NCBI RefSeq assembly: GCF_044466355.1
Contig: NZ_JBITMQ010000001.1
Coordinates: 1,054,001-1,118,000 of the forward strand
Length of the DNA: 64,000 bases
Reading direction: 5' to 3'
Source: Actinophytocola sp044466355
Lineage (GTDB): Bacteria; Actinomycetota; Actinomycetes; Mycobacteriales; Pseudonocardiaceae
Shown here piece by piece: positions 45,501-53,518 of the stretch. The translations under genes were made by a program, and so were the position numbers. How positions within the stretch are numbered: position 1 is the first letter of the stretch; each line of letters begins with the position of its first letter. The notes under the pieces were generated by a model that did not search any database, was not told the DNA's origin, and saw only the letters and a program-made list of their open reading frames with translations.

Positions 45501-46051
45501 CGATCGCACCGGCGGTCACGGGCCGGATGACCCACGCGAAGGCGACCACGCGGACGCCGTACGGGCCGGTGGCCTGCGACTGGCGGCGTACCGGTGACTC
45601 CCTGACGATGACGGTCACGGTGCCGGTCGGCTCGCGGGCGACCGTGCACGTTCCGGCGCGTGACAGGTCGGCGGTCACGGAAGGCGGCCGCCCACTGGAC
45701 CGCACCGAGGGTGTCCGTCAGGTGTCCGAAGTGGACGGAAAGGTGCTGGTGGAGATCGGCTCGGGCCGCTACACCTTCCGCACGAGGTGGCCCGCGACGC
45801 CGAACCCGGATCCACCAGTGGTCAACGTCGTTGTTCCGAACCTGCGGCAAGCGCGGCCTGATCAGGCCCGCTTCGCAGCGCCGGGCGGGCATCCGCCGTC
45901 CGGCGAGGCCCCCGGAGGGAAACCCGACCCGCCCCGTACAAAACCGAGCATACCAACGGTGGATGCGCGGAAGCCCGTCCGCGTGGACCCGGCCCCGGCA
46001 CGCGAAGCGTCTCAGCGCATGACGGGTGGTTCGCGGAACGTGCGGCGGTAG
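42524..46051 (+). CDS. Secreted GH78 alpha-L-rhamnosidase
   Basis: 1175 residues from GTG 42524 (GGGAGG upstream). A Sec signal peptide ends near AVADRG. The domain order is that of GH78 enzymes: an N-terminal fibronectin-like domain (RFSWVVESTARDVAQLSYRL), carbohydrate-binding-like beta domains, then the (alpha/alpha)6 catalytic barrel from about 640 with GIPTDTPMFEKNGWTGDAAL (general-acid region) and GATSMWEHWAL. A C-terminal beta domain follows. It removes terminal rhamnose from plant glycosides or polysaccharides outside the cell. The normal family end is near GRYTFR. The next ~80 residues are a Pro/Arg/Gly-rich tail that runs 40 bases into the convergent regulator gene, so the natural stop may have been lost. 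A 14-bp palindrome at 45855-45868 lies in this tail. Confidence 0.85.
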   Translation: MSAASPFPVPVRRAKQAWLAAVLSLVLFATGSVAAVADRGAPRVRLTGLLVEKKVEPVGIDLERPRFSWVVESTARDVAQLSYRLRVIGEPGGQVWDSGVVRSRESANVPYGGPPLAAATDYRWHVDVVTTHGTSSARSTFRTGLPGERDWAGSTWIGNERLPDAVTDLNFTGARWIWTPGSSAPGEDRAFRGTQVSPAGRTATRAEVLITADDAYELLVNGTAIGATDAAENSWQQSHFYEAALAPDRNVFAVRASNDANSPGGVIAVVRVSYSDGTTTTTTTGAGWRAVVGVPDGFASPGFDDSGWGAAAELATYGGSPWGSQVRPPTRTPRPAPLLRREFEVGERVRDATLYLAAGGYANVSLNGRPASDQVLAPGFTDYDDTVQYTAIDLTTALRPGTNTLGMELGRGFYGMTGGNVWRWESPPWHDDPVVRAVLHIEYADGRTERVGTDDSWRIHDGPTVFDDLYAGETYDAGKVQPGYDTARFDDSGWARASEVPGPRGVLVNQRQQPIRVTKSLPAVEITEPAEDTYVVKFPRVIAGWARFTATGPAGTTIHASYGEKLTADGRVNMSNNGGFQSGFQHDRFVLAGTGEPESWESRFSYKGFQYLEVTGWPGEEPPPLSAFTARVVHTDAEETGTFDSSSDTMNRTHRAVVDTLLNNIHGIPTDTPMFEKNGWTGDAALGAEMFMTNLDTHELFAKWLRDLHETRDAEGRPMVIAPSSGDWGRWGVAPPWHSAYVLIPWWLYQYGGDSRVLSENYDGMKAYVDLEYGRSSGGIVSNPRLGDWVSPEASPAGGNAPEDLRVSGTAYLYVMLTSMRRSAEFLGKPADAAAFARHAAVVKDAFNATFLDRAAGHYRGEGDRGYRQTHNVLAVAFGLTPDEATTRTVVDSIVADVRARGTKLNTGVLGTKYLLPVLTEHGHADVAYELAEQTEYPSWGYMLANGATSMWEHWALEARSRGHYFLGTVDDWFYKYVAGIRASEETGYRDITIAPAVTGRMTHAKATTRTPYGPVACDWRRTGDSLTMTVTVPVGSRATVHVPARDRSAVTEGGRPLDRTEGVRQVSEVDGKVLVEIGSGRYTFRTRWPATPNPDPPVVNVVVPNLRQARPDQARFAAPGGHPPSGEAPGGKPDPPRTKPSIPTVDARKPVRVDPAPAREASQRMTGGSRNVRR
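45855..45868. repeat. 14-bp perfect palindrome in the rhamnosidase tail
   Basis: GGCCTGATCAGGCC lies in the anomalous 3' extension of the GH78 frame. It could be part of the original terminator that the extended frame now reads through. Confidence 0.4.
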
Positions 46052-46974
46052 GTGTCCGGTGGGACGCCGATCGTGCGGTGGAAGTGGCGGCGCAGTGTCG
46101 TCGCGGTGCCCATGCCCGCGGCCGCGGCGATGGTGTCGACGCTGTCGTCGGTGGTTTCGAGCAGTTCCTGCGCGCGGCGGATCCGCTGCGTCAGCAGCCA
46201 ACGCAGCGGGGTGGTGCCGGTGGCCGACCGGAAGTGGCGCGCGAGGTGCCGGGAGCTCATGTTCGCCTGCCGGGCCAGGTCCTCCACGGTGAGCGGCTGG
46301 TCCAGTCGCCGCAACACCCACGGGAGCAACTCGGCCAGCGGGTGGTCGTCCTGGGCGGGCACCGGCGTGGCGACGAACTGGGCCTGGCCGCCGGACCGGT
46401 GGGGCGGCACGACCAGGCGCCGCGCGACCACGTTCGCGACCGTCGAGCCGTGGTCGCGGCGGACCAGGTGCAGGCACAGGTCCATCGCCGCCGCCTTGCC
46501 CGCGGACGTGAGCACGGTGCCGTTGTCGACGTAGAGCACGTCCGGGTCGACCGCCACCGCGGGGTAGCGTGCCGCGAGCTCGTCGGTGTGGGCCCAGTGC
46601 GTGGTCGCGCGCAGCCCGTCGAGCAGGCCCGCGGCGGCGAGCACGAACGCGCCCGTGCACAGCGACGCCACCCGCGCGCCCGCCGCGTGGGCCGCGCGCA
46701 CCGCGTCGACCAGGTCCGCGGGTGGTTCCTCGTCGACGTCCGCCAGGGCGGGGACGAGCACGGTGTCCGCGTCCGCCAGCCGGTCGAGCCCGTGGTCGGG
46801 CACGACGGTGAACCGGCCGACCCGGACCGGGTGCGTGCCGCACACCCGGAGGTCGTACCAGGGGCCCGGCAGGGTCGCCGGGGCGGAGCCGAACACCTCG
46901 CACGCCATCGAGAGTTCGAAGTGGAGCATTCCGTCGGTGGCGGCGACCGCGACCGAACGTGAGGTGGAGCGCAT
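46012..46974 (-). CDS. GlxA/FtrA-type AraC family regulator
   Basis: 320 residues. The N-terminal half is a DJ-1/PfpI-like domain (ARVASLCTGAFVLAAAGLLDG holds the nucleophile-elbow Cys). The C-terminal half carries two AraC helix-turn-helix motifs (VEDLARQANMSSRHLARHF and VDTIAAAAGMGTATTLRRHF). Such regulators usually activate nearby catabolic genes in response to a small ligand. ATG 46974 has no ribosome site but a -10 box (TACAAT) ends 7 bases before it, consistent with a leaderless transcript. Its 3' end overlaps the rhamnosidase frame. The divergent neighbour is the saccharopine-dehydrogenase-like gene. Confidence 0.85.
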   Translation of the reverse strand: MRSTSRSVAVAATDGMLHFELSMACEVFGSAPATLPGPWYDLRVCGTHPVRVGRFTVVPDHGLDRLADADTVLVPALADVDEEPPADLVDAVRAAHAAGARVASLCTGAFVLAAAGLLDGLRATTHWAHTDELAARYPAVAVDPDVLYVDNGTVLTSAGKAAAMDLCLHLVRRDHGSTVANVVARRLVVPPHRSGGQAQFVATPVPAQDDHPLAELLPWVLRRLDQPLTVEDLARQANMSSRHLARHFRSATGTTPLRWLLTQRIRRAQELLETTDDSVDTIAAAAGMGTATTLRRHFHRTIGVPPDTYRRTFREPPVMR

Positions 46975-46981
46975 GTCGGAA

Positions 46982-46987
46982 ATTGTA
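46982..46987 (-). promoter_or_regulatory. -10 element of the AraC-type gene (leaderless)
   Basis: TACAAT on the minus strand, 7 bases upstream of ATG 46974. I see no clear -35 element. Confidence 0.4.
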
Positions 46988-47045
46988 CGGGTCGTGTCGT
47001 TCCGGACACTGGGCAGCGGCCCGCCCACGGGACACGATCTACCCC

Positions 47046-48095
47046 ATGAATCACGTGGCGGTGTACGGGGCCTACGGGCACACGGGGCGGTTCGTGGTCG
47101 CGGAGCTGCGTGAGCGCGGGTACACCCCGCTGCTCCTCGGCCGCGACCCGGACAGGTTGCAGGCGGTGGCGGGGCCGGGGAACGAGCCGCGGCAGGCGTC
47201 GGTCGACGACCCGGCCGCGCTCGACCGGGCGCTGGCCGGGGCGGCCGCCGTGATCAACTGCGCCGGGCCCTTCGCCACGACCGCGGCCCCGCTGGTCGAG
47301 GCGGCGCTGCGCGCGGGCATCCCGTACGTCGACGTGGCGGCCGAGATCGAGGCGAACCTGGACACGTTCACGCACTTCGCGGCACGCGCCGAGGCGGCGG
47401 GCATCCTCGTGGTCCCCGCGATGGCCTTCTACGGCGGGCTCGGCGACCTGCTCGTCACCGCCGCCATGGGCGACTGGACGGCGGCCGACGAGGTACACAT
47501 CGCCTACGGCCTGAGCAGCTGGCACCCCACCGCCGGGACGCTCGCGGCGGGCTCGGTGTCGAGCGCGCGCCGGGGCGGCCGCCGCGTCCGGTACTGCGGC
47601 GGGCGCGTCGAGTACCACGACGACGCGCTGCCGACCGTCGAGTGGCCGTTCCCGGAACCGCTCGGCCCGCAGCAGGTCATCGGCGAGTTCAGCATGGCCG
47701 ACATCGTCACCGTGCCCAGCCACCTGGCTGTGCCGGAGGTACGCACGTACATGGCCGCCAAGGCCGCCGCCGACCTGACCGCGCCGGACGCGCGGGCGCC
47801 GGCCGCCGTCGACGAGCACGGCCGTTCCGCGCAGACCTTCGTGGTCGACGTCGTCGTCCGCGCGGGCGGCGCCGAACGCCGGATCACCGCCGCCGGACAG
47901 GACATCTACGCGATCAGCGCACCGCTCGCGGTGGAGGCCGTCGACCGTGCCCTCACCGGCCGGACCAGGGCCACCGGTGTCGCGTCCGCGGGCGCGGCGT
48001 TCGACGCGAGGGACTTCCTGGACGCCCTGTCGGCGCACCTGGCGCTGGGAGGCCGCCACCTCCCAGCGCCGGTGCCCGATCACCGCAGCGCGTAG
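47046..48095 (+). CDS. Saccharopine dehydrogenase-like NAD(P)-binding protein
   Basis: 349 residues. The N-terminal Rossmann motif is VAVYGAYGHTGRFV, followed by GRDPDRLQAV and VINCAGPFATTAAPLVEAAL, which is the typical pattern of the saccharopine-dehydrogenase/trans-acting enoyl reductase group. These proteins reduce varied substrates; none can be assigned. The C-terminal half is less conserved. ATG 47046 lies 71 bases from the divergent AraC start, so the regulator may control this gene. The last 16 bases overlap the convergent subtilase gene. Confidence 0.8.
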   Translation: MNHVAVYGAYGHTGRFVVAELRERGYTPLLLGRDPDRLQAVAGPGNEPRQASVDDPAALDRALAGAAAVINCAGPFATTAAPLVEAALRAGIPYVDVAAEIEANLDTFTHFAARAEAAGILVVPAMAFYGGLGDLLVTAAMGDWTAADEVHIAYGLSSWHPTAGTLAAGSVSSARRGGRRVRYCGGRVEYHDDALPTVEWPFPEPLGPQQVIGEFSMADIVTVPSHLAVPEVRTYMAAKAAADLTAPDARAPAAVDEHGRSAQTFVVDVVVRAGGAERRITAAGQDIYAISAPLAVEAVDRALTGRTRATGVASAGAAFDARDFLDALSAHLALGGRHLPAPVPDHRSA

Positions 48096-51000
48096 GCGCG
48101 GATGATGGTCTGGCGTTGGGCGTTGCCCTCGGCGTCGCCGACCGACGACCGCAACGAGACGAACGCCGCGTCGGCCGGGTGCCGGACCGTCACCGTCCAC
48201 TGTGACCGGTTGCGGGTCACCCGCGTCTGGTGCCAGGTCTCACCGTCGTCGAAGGAGACGTCGACGGTCGGCGGCGACACCGGGCCCGGGGTGGGACTGC
48301 CGTTGCGCTGCACCACGACCGGGATCGTGAACGACCGCCCGGCCGGTGCCGAGTTGCGGAGGTCCAGCCGCGGCGTGAACCGCACCGCCGGCAACGGCAG
48401 GTAGGTCGCTTCGAGGGGCCGCTCGCCCCGCTGCGAGCTGAACGTCCACTCCGCGTCGTACCGCGTGGTCAGGCCCGCGTACGCGGAGCGGTCGAACGAG
48501 GTGCGCAGGGTGTAGTCCGCCCGCTCGGGGCCGACCTCGAACACGCCGAACGCCACCTGGTCGGACTCGCCGATCACCGCACCGTCACGCAGCAACGTCG
48601 TCGTCCCGGTCTCCAAGGTCTCCCCCCACCGGCCGCGCCCCTGGTCGGAGATCGGGGCGATCTGGAAGTGCAGCCGGTCCAGGCCGCGGAACGCCGTCGA
48701 TCCCGGCCCGCCACCGGACAGCGACGGCGAGAACACGCCGACGTTCCAGCGCACGGTCGTGGTCCCGTCGTGGGGGAACACCATGGGTTCGTACTGCGTG
48801 AGGTAGGAGAGGGTGCCCCCGCCCGCCATCTCCGCGAAGGTGCGGAAGGCCCACGGCACGCCGGGGGTGTAGTACTCGGTGAGGGTGCCCGGCAGCGGGA
48901 TGGCGACCCCGTCGCGGACGCCGGTCGAACCCGGGGTGGTGCTCGCGTGCTCGGACCGGACCGTCGCGAGGTCGCGGGTCCGGTCGTGCCACCTCGGCGT
49001 GGCCGGGATGGCGGTGTCGGTGTGCTTCAGGTGGTACAGGTACGGACTGCCGTCGAACGACTCGCCGTTCCACTTCGCCTTCGTGGTCTGCATGGTGAAG
49101 GTGAAGCCGGGGTGGCGGGTCGCCGACGGCCGGACGGTCAGGCCGGGGAGTTCCCCGGGGAACACCATCACCGACTCCGCGGTGAACCCGTACTCGGTGT
49201 CGGTCGTGCGCACGAAGTCGAGCTGGGTGTAGACGTCCCGCGCCGTCGGGTCGTCGACCGTGATGTCGACCGGCACCGCCTCCCGCGCGTCGAAGACCAG
49301 CGACGTGTCGGCGCTGACCGTGAACGTCGGCTCGACGACGTATGCGCGGCGCCCGGTCCCGGCGTCCCGCACGAAGCCGGTGTAGGTGTACTCGCCCGCG
49401 GGCAGCCGGACCGTGGTGGGACCGGTGGCGAACGCCTTGTGGACGGCCACCTCGTCGATCGCGACGAACCGGTAGCGGTAGTCGTGGCTCGCCGTGCCGT
49501 CGTGCGCGATCGCGCTCAGGGCGACGTCGTAGCTCTCGACCTCGCGCTCCACCGCGATCGGCGTGCGCGCCACGACCTCGCCGCCCGCGGCCGCCGTGAC
49601 GGTGCCCGTGAGTGCGCCGGACGGTCCGGCGATGGTCACGTCGGCCGTGACGGTGGCGGTGGCCACGCCGCCGGCGGGCACGGTCAGGGTCGCCGGGGCG
49701 ACGGTGAACATGCCGTCCGGCGTGGCGGAGCCGTCCTCGTACCGGACGTCCGCGGCGAGGCCGAGTGTGACCGGGCCGGTGCCGCGGTTGGTGTAGGTGA
49801 CGGTCCCGGTGATCGCGTCGCTGTCCTGGTACGGCCACCGCACCCGCCCGAGGCTGAGGCTCGCCGGGGTGGCGGAGGTCGTCGAGGCGGTCGCCGCGGC
49901 GACGTCCACCCGGCCCGCGCCCTGCTCGTGGACCGTCAGCCCGTCCGTCGGCGCGGCGGTGCCCATGAGCGTGGCCTTCAGCTGCTCCGGGGTCCAGCCG
50001 GGGTGCTGCCCGGCGAGGATCGCCGCCGCGCCCGCGACGTGCGGGGTGGCCATCGACGTGCCGGACATCGCGACGTGGCTCTGCCCCGGCTCACCGACGA
50101 CGCCGTGCGCGGCGCGTGCGGCGACGATGTCGACGCCCGGTGCGGTGATGTCCGGCTTGATCGCGCTGTCCCCGAACCTCGGCCCACGGCCGGAGAACTC
50201 GGCCAGCGCGTCGGCGCGGTCGACCGCGCCGACGGTCAGCGCGGCGTCGGCCGTGCCCGGCAGCCCGACGTAGTTCGTCTGGTTGCCCGACGCGACGACG
50301 AACAGCGTCCCGGTCTCGGCGGTGAGCCGGTTCACGGCCTGCGACAACGGGTCGGTGCCGTCGCTGGGGTCACCGGAGATGCTCATGTTGACCACGTCGG
50401 CCCCCGACGTGGCGGCCCACTCCATGCCCGCGATGATCGCGGACTCGTACCCGACGCCGTCGTCGCCCATGACCTTCGCGTTGAGGAGCTTCGCGTCCGG
50501 TGCCACACCACGGTAGGTGGCGTGCTCACCGGTGACGATGGACGCGACGTGAGTGCCGTGCCCGTGCCGGTCGTCCGGGTTGCCGGGGTCGCCGGTGAAG
50601 TCGTGTGCGCCCACGATCGCCCCGGCGAGGTCCGGGTGCGTGGCGTCGATCCCGGTGTCCAGGACCGCGACCGTGGTGCCCGCGCCCGTGTGCCCGGCCC
50701 GCCACGCCGTCGGTGCGCCGATCCGCGGCACGGAGTGCTCCAGTGCCACCCGGACGCGGCCGTCGAGCCAGACGCGTTCGGCCTTGCGCGCCACCGGCCA
50801 GTACGCGGCGGACCGGTCCACGGAGACGGCCGTCGCGCCCACCGCGGGCAGGTCACGGGTGACCCGGGCGGAAGCGCTGCGCGGTGCGGGCCCGGCGTGG
50901 TCGACGATCAGGGGCAGGCGGTCGGCGGAGGCGTCGTCGAACCCGGACTCGATCAGCTCGGTGACGTTGAACAGGCGGGGGTCGACGGTGCCCTTCGCCA

Positions 51001-51274
51001 GCGGGGCCAGCGCGTCGTCCGGTACGACGTTGAGGTCGCCCCGTTCGTCGGTGTACGACTCGAACAACACGTGGTCCCGGCCGGGCGCGGGCCGCACGGC
51101 CACGACCCGGCCGCCGCTGACGGTGACGGCGTCGCCGGTCAGCAACGTCACGGTCGTGCTCGCGGCACCGAGCGGCGCGGTCACCGCGGCGTCCGCGGAG
51201 GCGTGGGGCACCGCCGCCACCGCCGCCGCCATGACGGCGGCGAGAAGCGCGGGCAGGGTTCGTCTGCTTCGCAT
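48080..51274 (-). CDS. Secreted S8 subtilisin-like serine protease with large C-terminal region
   Basis: 1064 residues. A Sec signal peptide (MRSRRTLPALLAAVMAAAVAA) ends near residue 28, and an S8 propeptide-like region follows to about 185. The catalytic triad is intact: D206 (VLDTGID), H239 (HGHGTH) and S407 (SGTSMATPH); the oxyanion Asn is in VVASGNQ. Beyond about 460 come several beta-sandwich (Fn3/peptidase-associated) domains. It acts outside the cell on proteins. ATG 51274 has GGAGA seven bases before it. The gene diverges from an ECF sigma factor, and its promoter mirrors that gene's promoter, so the protease is probably part of that sigma factor's regulon. Confidence 0.9.
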   Translation of the reverse strand: MRSRRTLPALLAAVMAAAVAAVPHASADAAVTAPLGAASTTVTLLTGDAVTVSGGRVVAVRPAPGRDHVLFESYTDERGDLNVVPDDALAPLAKGTVDPRLFNVTELIESGFDDASADRLPLIVDHAGPAPRSASARVTRDLPAVGATAVSVDRSAAYWPVARKAERVWLDGRVRVALEHSVPRIGAPTAWRAGHTGAGTTVAVLDTGIDATHPDLAGAIVGAHDFTGDPGNPDDRHGHGTHVASIVTGEHATYRGVAPDAKLLNAKVMGDDGVGYESAIIAGMEWAATSGADVVNMSISGDPSDGTDPLSQAVNRLTAETGTLFVVASGNQTNYVGLPGTADAALTVGAVDRADALAEFSGRGPRFGDSAIKPDITAPGVDIVAARAAHGVVGEPGQSHVAMSGTSMATPHVAGAAAILAGQHPGWTPEQLKATLMGTAAPTDGLTVHEQGAGRVDVAAATASTTSATPASLSLGRVRWPYQDSDAITGTVTYTNRGTGPVTLGLAADVRYEDGSATPDGMFTVAPATLTVPAGGVATATVTADVTIAGPSGALTGTVTAAAGGEVVARTPIAVEREVESYDVALSAIAHDGTASHDYRYRFVAIDEVAVHKAFATGPTTVRLPAGEYTYTGFVRDAGTGRRAYVVEPTFTVSADTSLVFDAREAVPVDITVDDPTARDVYTQLDFVRTTDTEYGFTAESVMVFPGELPGLTVRPSATRHPGFTFTMQTTKAKWNGESFDGSPYLYHLKHTDTAIPATPRWHDRTRDLATVRSEHASTTPGSTGVRDGVAIPLPGTLTEYYTPGVPWAFRTFAEMAGGGTLSYLTQYEPMVFPHDGTTTVRWNVGVFSPSLSGGGPGSTAFRGLDRLHFQIAPISDQGRGRWGETLETGTTTLLRDGAVIGESDQVAFGVFEVGPERADYTLRTSFDRSAYAGLTTRYDAEWTFSSQRGERPLEATYLPLPAVRFTPRLDLRNSAPAGRSFTIPVVVQRNGSPTPGPVSPPTVDVSFDDGETWHQTRVTRNRSQWTVTVRHPADAAFVSLRSSVGDAEGNAQRQTIIRAYALR

Positions 51275-51311
51275 CAAGGATCTCCACAGGGGTGTCGTCG
51301 TGTGTGCGGGC

Positions 51312-51371
51312 TAGACACGCGAGGTCTCCCGTGCGGGGTTGCAACCTCCTGGTGGGGACGCCGCGTGTCTA
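51312..51371. promoter_or_regulatory. Mirror-symmetric divergent ECF promoters
   Basis: A central palindrome GGTTGCAACC (51337-51346) supplies a -35 core (GCAACC) in both directions. On the plus strand TGTCTA lies at 51366-51371 after a 19-base spacer. On the minus strand TGTCTA lies at 51317-51312 after an identical 19-base spacer. Outer bases TAGACACGCG and CGCGTGTCTA are perfect inverted copies. The AAC core and GTC core fit ECF sigma promoters. It serves the sigma gene (51401) and the subtilase gene (51274). Confidence 0.65.
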
Positions 51372-51400
51372 ACGCGTGCACGCCGGCGGGAAGGGACTCC

Positions 51401-51895
51401 ATGAACGAACGCGACGAGCGGTTCGCGGCGTATTTCGCCACCAGGTCGGGGGTGATGCGCGCGACCGCGTTCCTGCTGTGCGGTGACTGGCACCGCGCGG
51501 AGGACCTCGTCCAGACCGCGTTCGTGAAGCTGTACCTGGCGTGGCACCGGGTCGACGGCGAGGACAAGCTGGACGCCTACGTGCGGCAGATCCTCGTGCG
51601 GACCTTCCTCGACGAGACGCGGCGCGGGTTCTTCCGGCGTGAGCGGCCGATCGCCGAGGTGGCGGACCGGCCACTGCCCGAACACGACGACCGGGTCGAG
51701 AACCGCATGGTGTTGTCGCGGGCGCTCGCCGAGGTCGCCCCGCGACAGCGGGTCGCGCTGGTGCTGCGGGTCTGGGCGGACCTGTCCGTCGAGGACACGG
51801 CGAAGGCGATGGGGTGCAGCGCGGGGACGGTGAAGAGCCAGCTGGCTCGCGGCCTCGCGGCGATGCGCGCACTGGTGCCCGCCGGCAGTTTCTGA
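51401..51895 (+). CDS. SigE-family ECF sigma factor
   Basis: 164 residues, the compact size of actinobacterial SigE-family ECF factors. Region 2: AEDLVQTAFVKLYLAWHRV and DAYVRQILVRTFLDETRR. Region 4: LVLRVWADLSVEDTAKAMGCSAGTVKSQLARG. ATG 51401 has GGGAAGGGA seven bases upstream. The promoter is the plus-strand half of the symmetric pair at 51312-51371, so it probably activates itself. An anti-sigma-like membrane protein follows 30 bases downstream and is its likely inhibitor. Confidence 0.9.
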   Translation: MNERDERFAAYFATRSGVMRATAFLLCGDWHRAEDLVQTAFVKLYLAWHRVDGEDKLDAYVRQILVRTFLDETRRGFFRRERPIAEVADRPLPEHDDRVENRMVLSRALAEVAPRQRVALVLRVWADLSVEDTAKAMGCSAGTVKSQLARGLAAMRALVPAGSF

Positions 51896-51925
51896 TCTTT
51901 TTCAACGGGACGAGGAGTTCGAGCA

Positions 51926-52684
51926 ATGGACGAACGTGAGCTGCGGGCAGTGATGGACCGGGCGGTGGCGGTGGCGCCACCGCCGATGAGCGACGAACCC
52001 GTGCTGACGGCGGCCCGGCACACACTCAAGTGGCGCCGGGCGGTGTTCGCGAGTGTCGGGAGCGCGGCCGTGGTCGCGGTCGTGGCGGCCGGGGTGGCGG
52101 TGCTCGCGCCGACCCGGCAGGACGATGGCGGGGTGCGGGTCGGCGCCCCGCCCGCACTGTCCCACGAGGACAAGGCGGCCGCGCTGGCCGCGGCACTGGA
52201 CGACGTGGCACCGGCCGGTTACGGGACACCGGGCGACCTGAAGGGTGTCGACGACTACGCCGACCGGACGTTGAAGAACCACGAGGCCGTGCCGGTCGAC
52301 GGGGTGTGGAACTACGGCGCCGCCACCCCGCTGACCAAGGGCGACGGTGTCGGTGAGCTCCTCGCCACCGTCTACCCGCCGGCGTGGGGGGCGACGGGGG
52401 CGGGCTGCGCGCTGACCCCGACCGCGTGGGACGCCACCGCCGCCGACTGCACCGAGGTGACCGTCGACGGCAGGGAGGTCGCGGTCGCCGACGTCACCTA
52501 CCCGGACGAGGACGGCCTCCCGCCCGCCCAGTGGGCCGGGTACCGCCACGCCGACGGCACGGTCGTGTTCGTCATGCAGACCGCGCAGGTGCCGCGGTCC
52601 GGCCGTCCGGGCCTGGACGCGATGCCGATGACCGGCCGGGAACTGGCCGAGGTGGCCGTCGACCCGAGGCTGCGGCCCCAGTGA
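51926..52684 (+). CDS. Single-pass membrane protein, probable anti-sigma partner
   Basis: 252 residues: a ~40-residue cytoplasmic part, one membrane helix (AVFASVGSAAVVAVVAAGVAVLA) and an extracytoplasmic domain of about 180 residues with two cysteines (GCALTP and DCTEV) that may form a disulfide. The cytoplasmic part lacks a zinc-binding motif. Position, topology and the preceding GAGGAG ribosome site support co-expression with the sigma factor and an anti-sigma role, but this is inferred from context. The outer domain is of no family I recognise. Confidence 0.7.
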   Translation: MDERELRAVMDRAVAVAPPPMSDEPVLTAARHTLKWRRAVFASVGSAAVVAVVAAGVAVLAPTRQDDGGVRVGAPPALSHEDKAAALAAALDDVAPAGYGTPGDLKGVDDYADRTLKNHEAVPVDGVWNYGAATPLTKGDGVGELLATVYPPAWGATGAGCALTPTAWDATAADCTEVTVDGREVAVADVTYPDEDGLPPAQWAGYRHADGTVVFVMQTAQVPRSGRPGLDAMPMTGRELAEVAVDPRLRPQ

Positions 52685-52753
52685 GCGGCCGCACCGGTTC
52701 TTTCGGCGGTGGCGTGCGACCTGCTCGCCTGAGCCGGGTTTAGGCTGCCGATC

Positions 52754-53518
52754 ATGGTGACGACGAACGACAGGGGAGTGCTGGTCACCGGCGCGTCCGG
52801 CGGCATCGGGCGGGCCATCGCGGTCGCGTTCGCGCGTGCTGGCGACCGGGTCGCCGTGCACTACTCGACGCGCCGGACCGAGGCCGAACAGACCGTCGCC
52901 GGGCTGCCGGGCGACGGGCACGCGCTGGTGTCCGGCGACCTCGCGGACCCGCGACAGGTCGCGGACCTCGCCGCGGCCGCGGGCGACGCGCTCGGCGGCG
53001 TGGACGTGCTCGTCAACAACGCCGCCGTCGTCACCAGCGGCTACTCGGTCGCGAACGCCGACTACGACACCTGGCAGCGGGCCTGGCAGGAGACCGTCGC
53101 GGTGAACCTGTTCGGCGCGGCCAACCTGAGCTACTGCGTCGCGCGCGCCCTCATCGCCCGCGGTGTCGCGGGCGCCATCGTGAACGTCGGCTCCCGCGGC
53201 GCGTTCCGCGGCGAGCCCGACGCGTCGGCGTACGGTGCGAGCAAGGCAGGTCTCCACGCGCTCGGCCAGTCGCTCGCCGTGTCCCTTGCCCCGCACGGCA
53301 TCTCGGTCACCTCGGTGGCGCCCGGCTTCGTCGAGACCGACCGGGTCGCCGGGCGGCTGTCCGGCGAGAGCGGCGCCGCGATCCGGGCGCAGAGCCCGTA
53401 CGGCCGGGTCGCCGCGCCGGAGGAGGTCGCCGCCGCCGTCGTGTACCTGGCGTCACCCGCGGCCCGCTGGTCCACCGGCGCCGTGCTCGACGTCAACGGC
53501 GCGTCCTACCTCCGCTGA
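52754..53518 (+). CDS. Short-chain dehydrogenase/reductase
   Basis: 254 residues, classical SDR. Cofactor motif TGASGGIG is at 12-19, structural NNAA near 88-91, catalytic serine S147 in VGSRG, and Y160-x3-K164. It resembles FabG-type oxidoreductases acting on carbonyls with NAD(P)H. The substrate is unknown. It is not coupled to the preceding gene (69 bases apart). Its 3' end overlaps the convergent ATP-grasp gene by 13 bases. Confidence 0.85.
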   Translation: MVTTNDRGVLVTGASGGIGRAIAVAFARAGDRVAVHYSTRRTEAEQTVAGLPGDGHALVSGDLADPRQVADLAAAAGDALGGVDVLVNNAAVVTSGYSVANADYDTWQRAWQETVAVNLFGAANLSYCVARALIARGVAGAIVNVGSRGAFRGEPDASAYGASKAGLHALGQSLAVSLAPHGISVTSVAPGFVETDRVAGRLSGESGAAIRAQSPYGRVAAPEEVAAAVVYLASPAARWSTGAVLDVNGASYLR

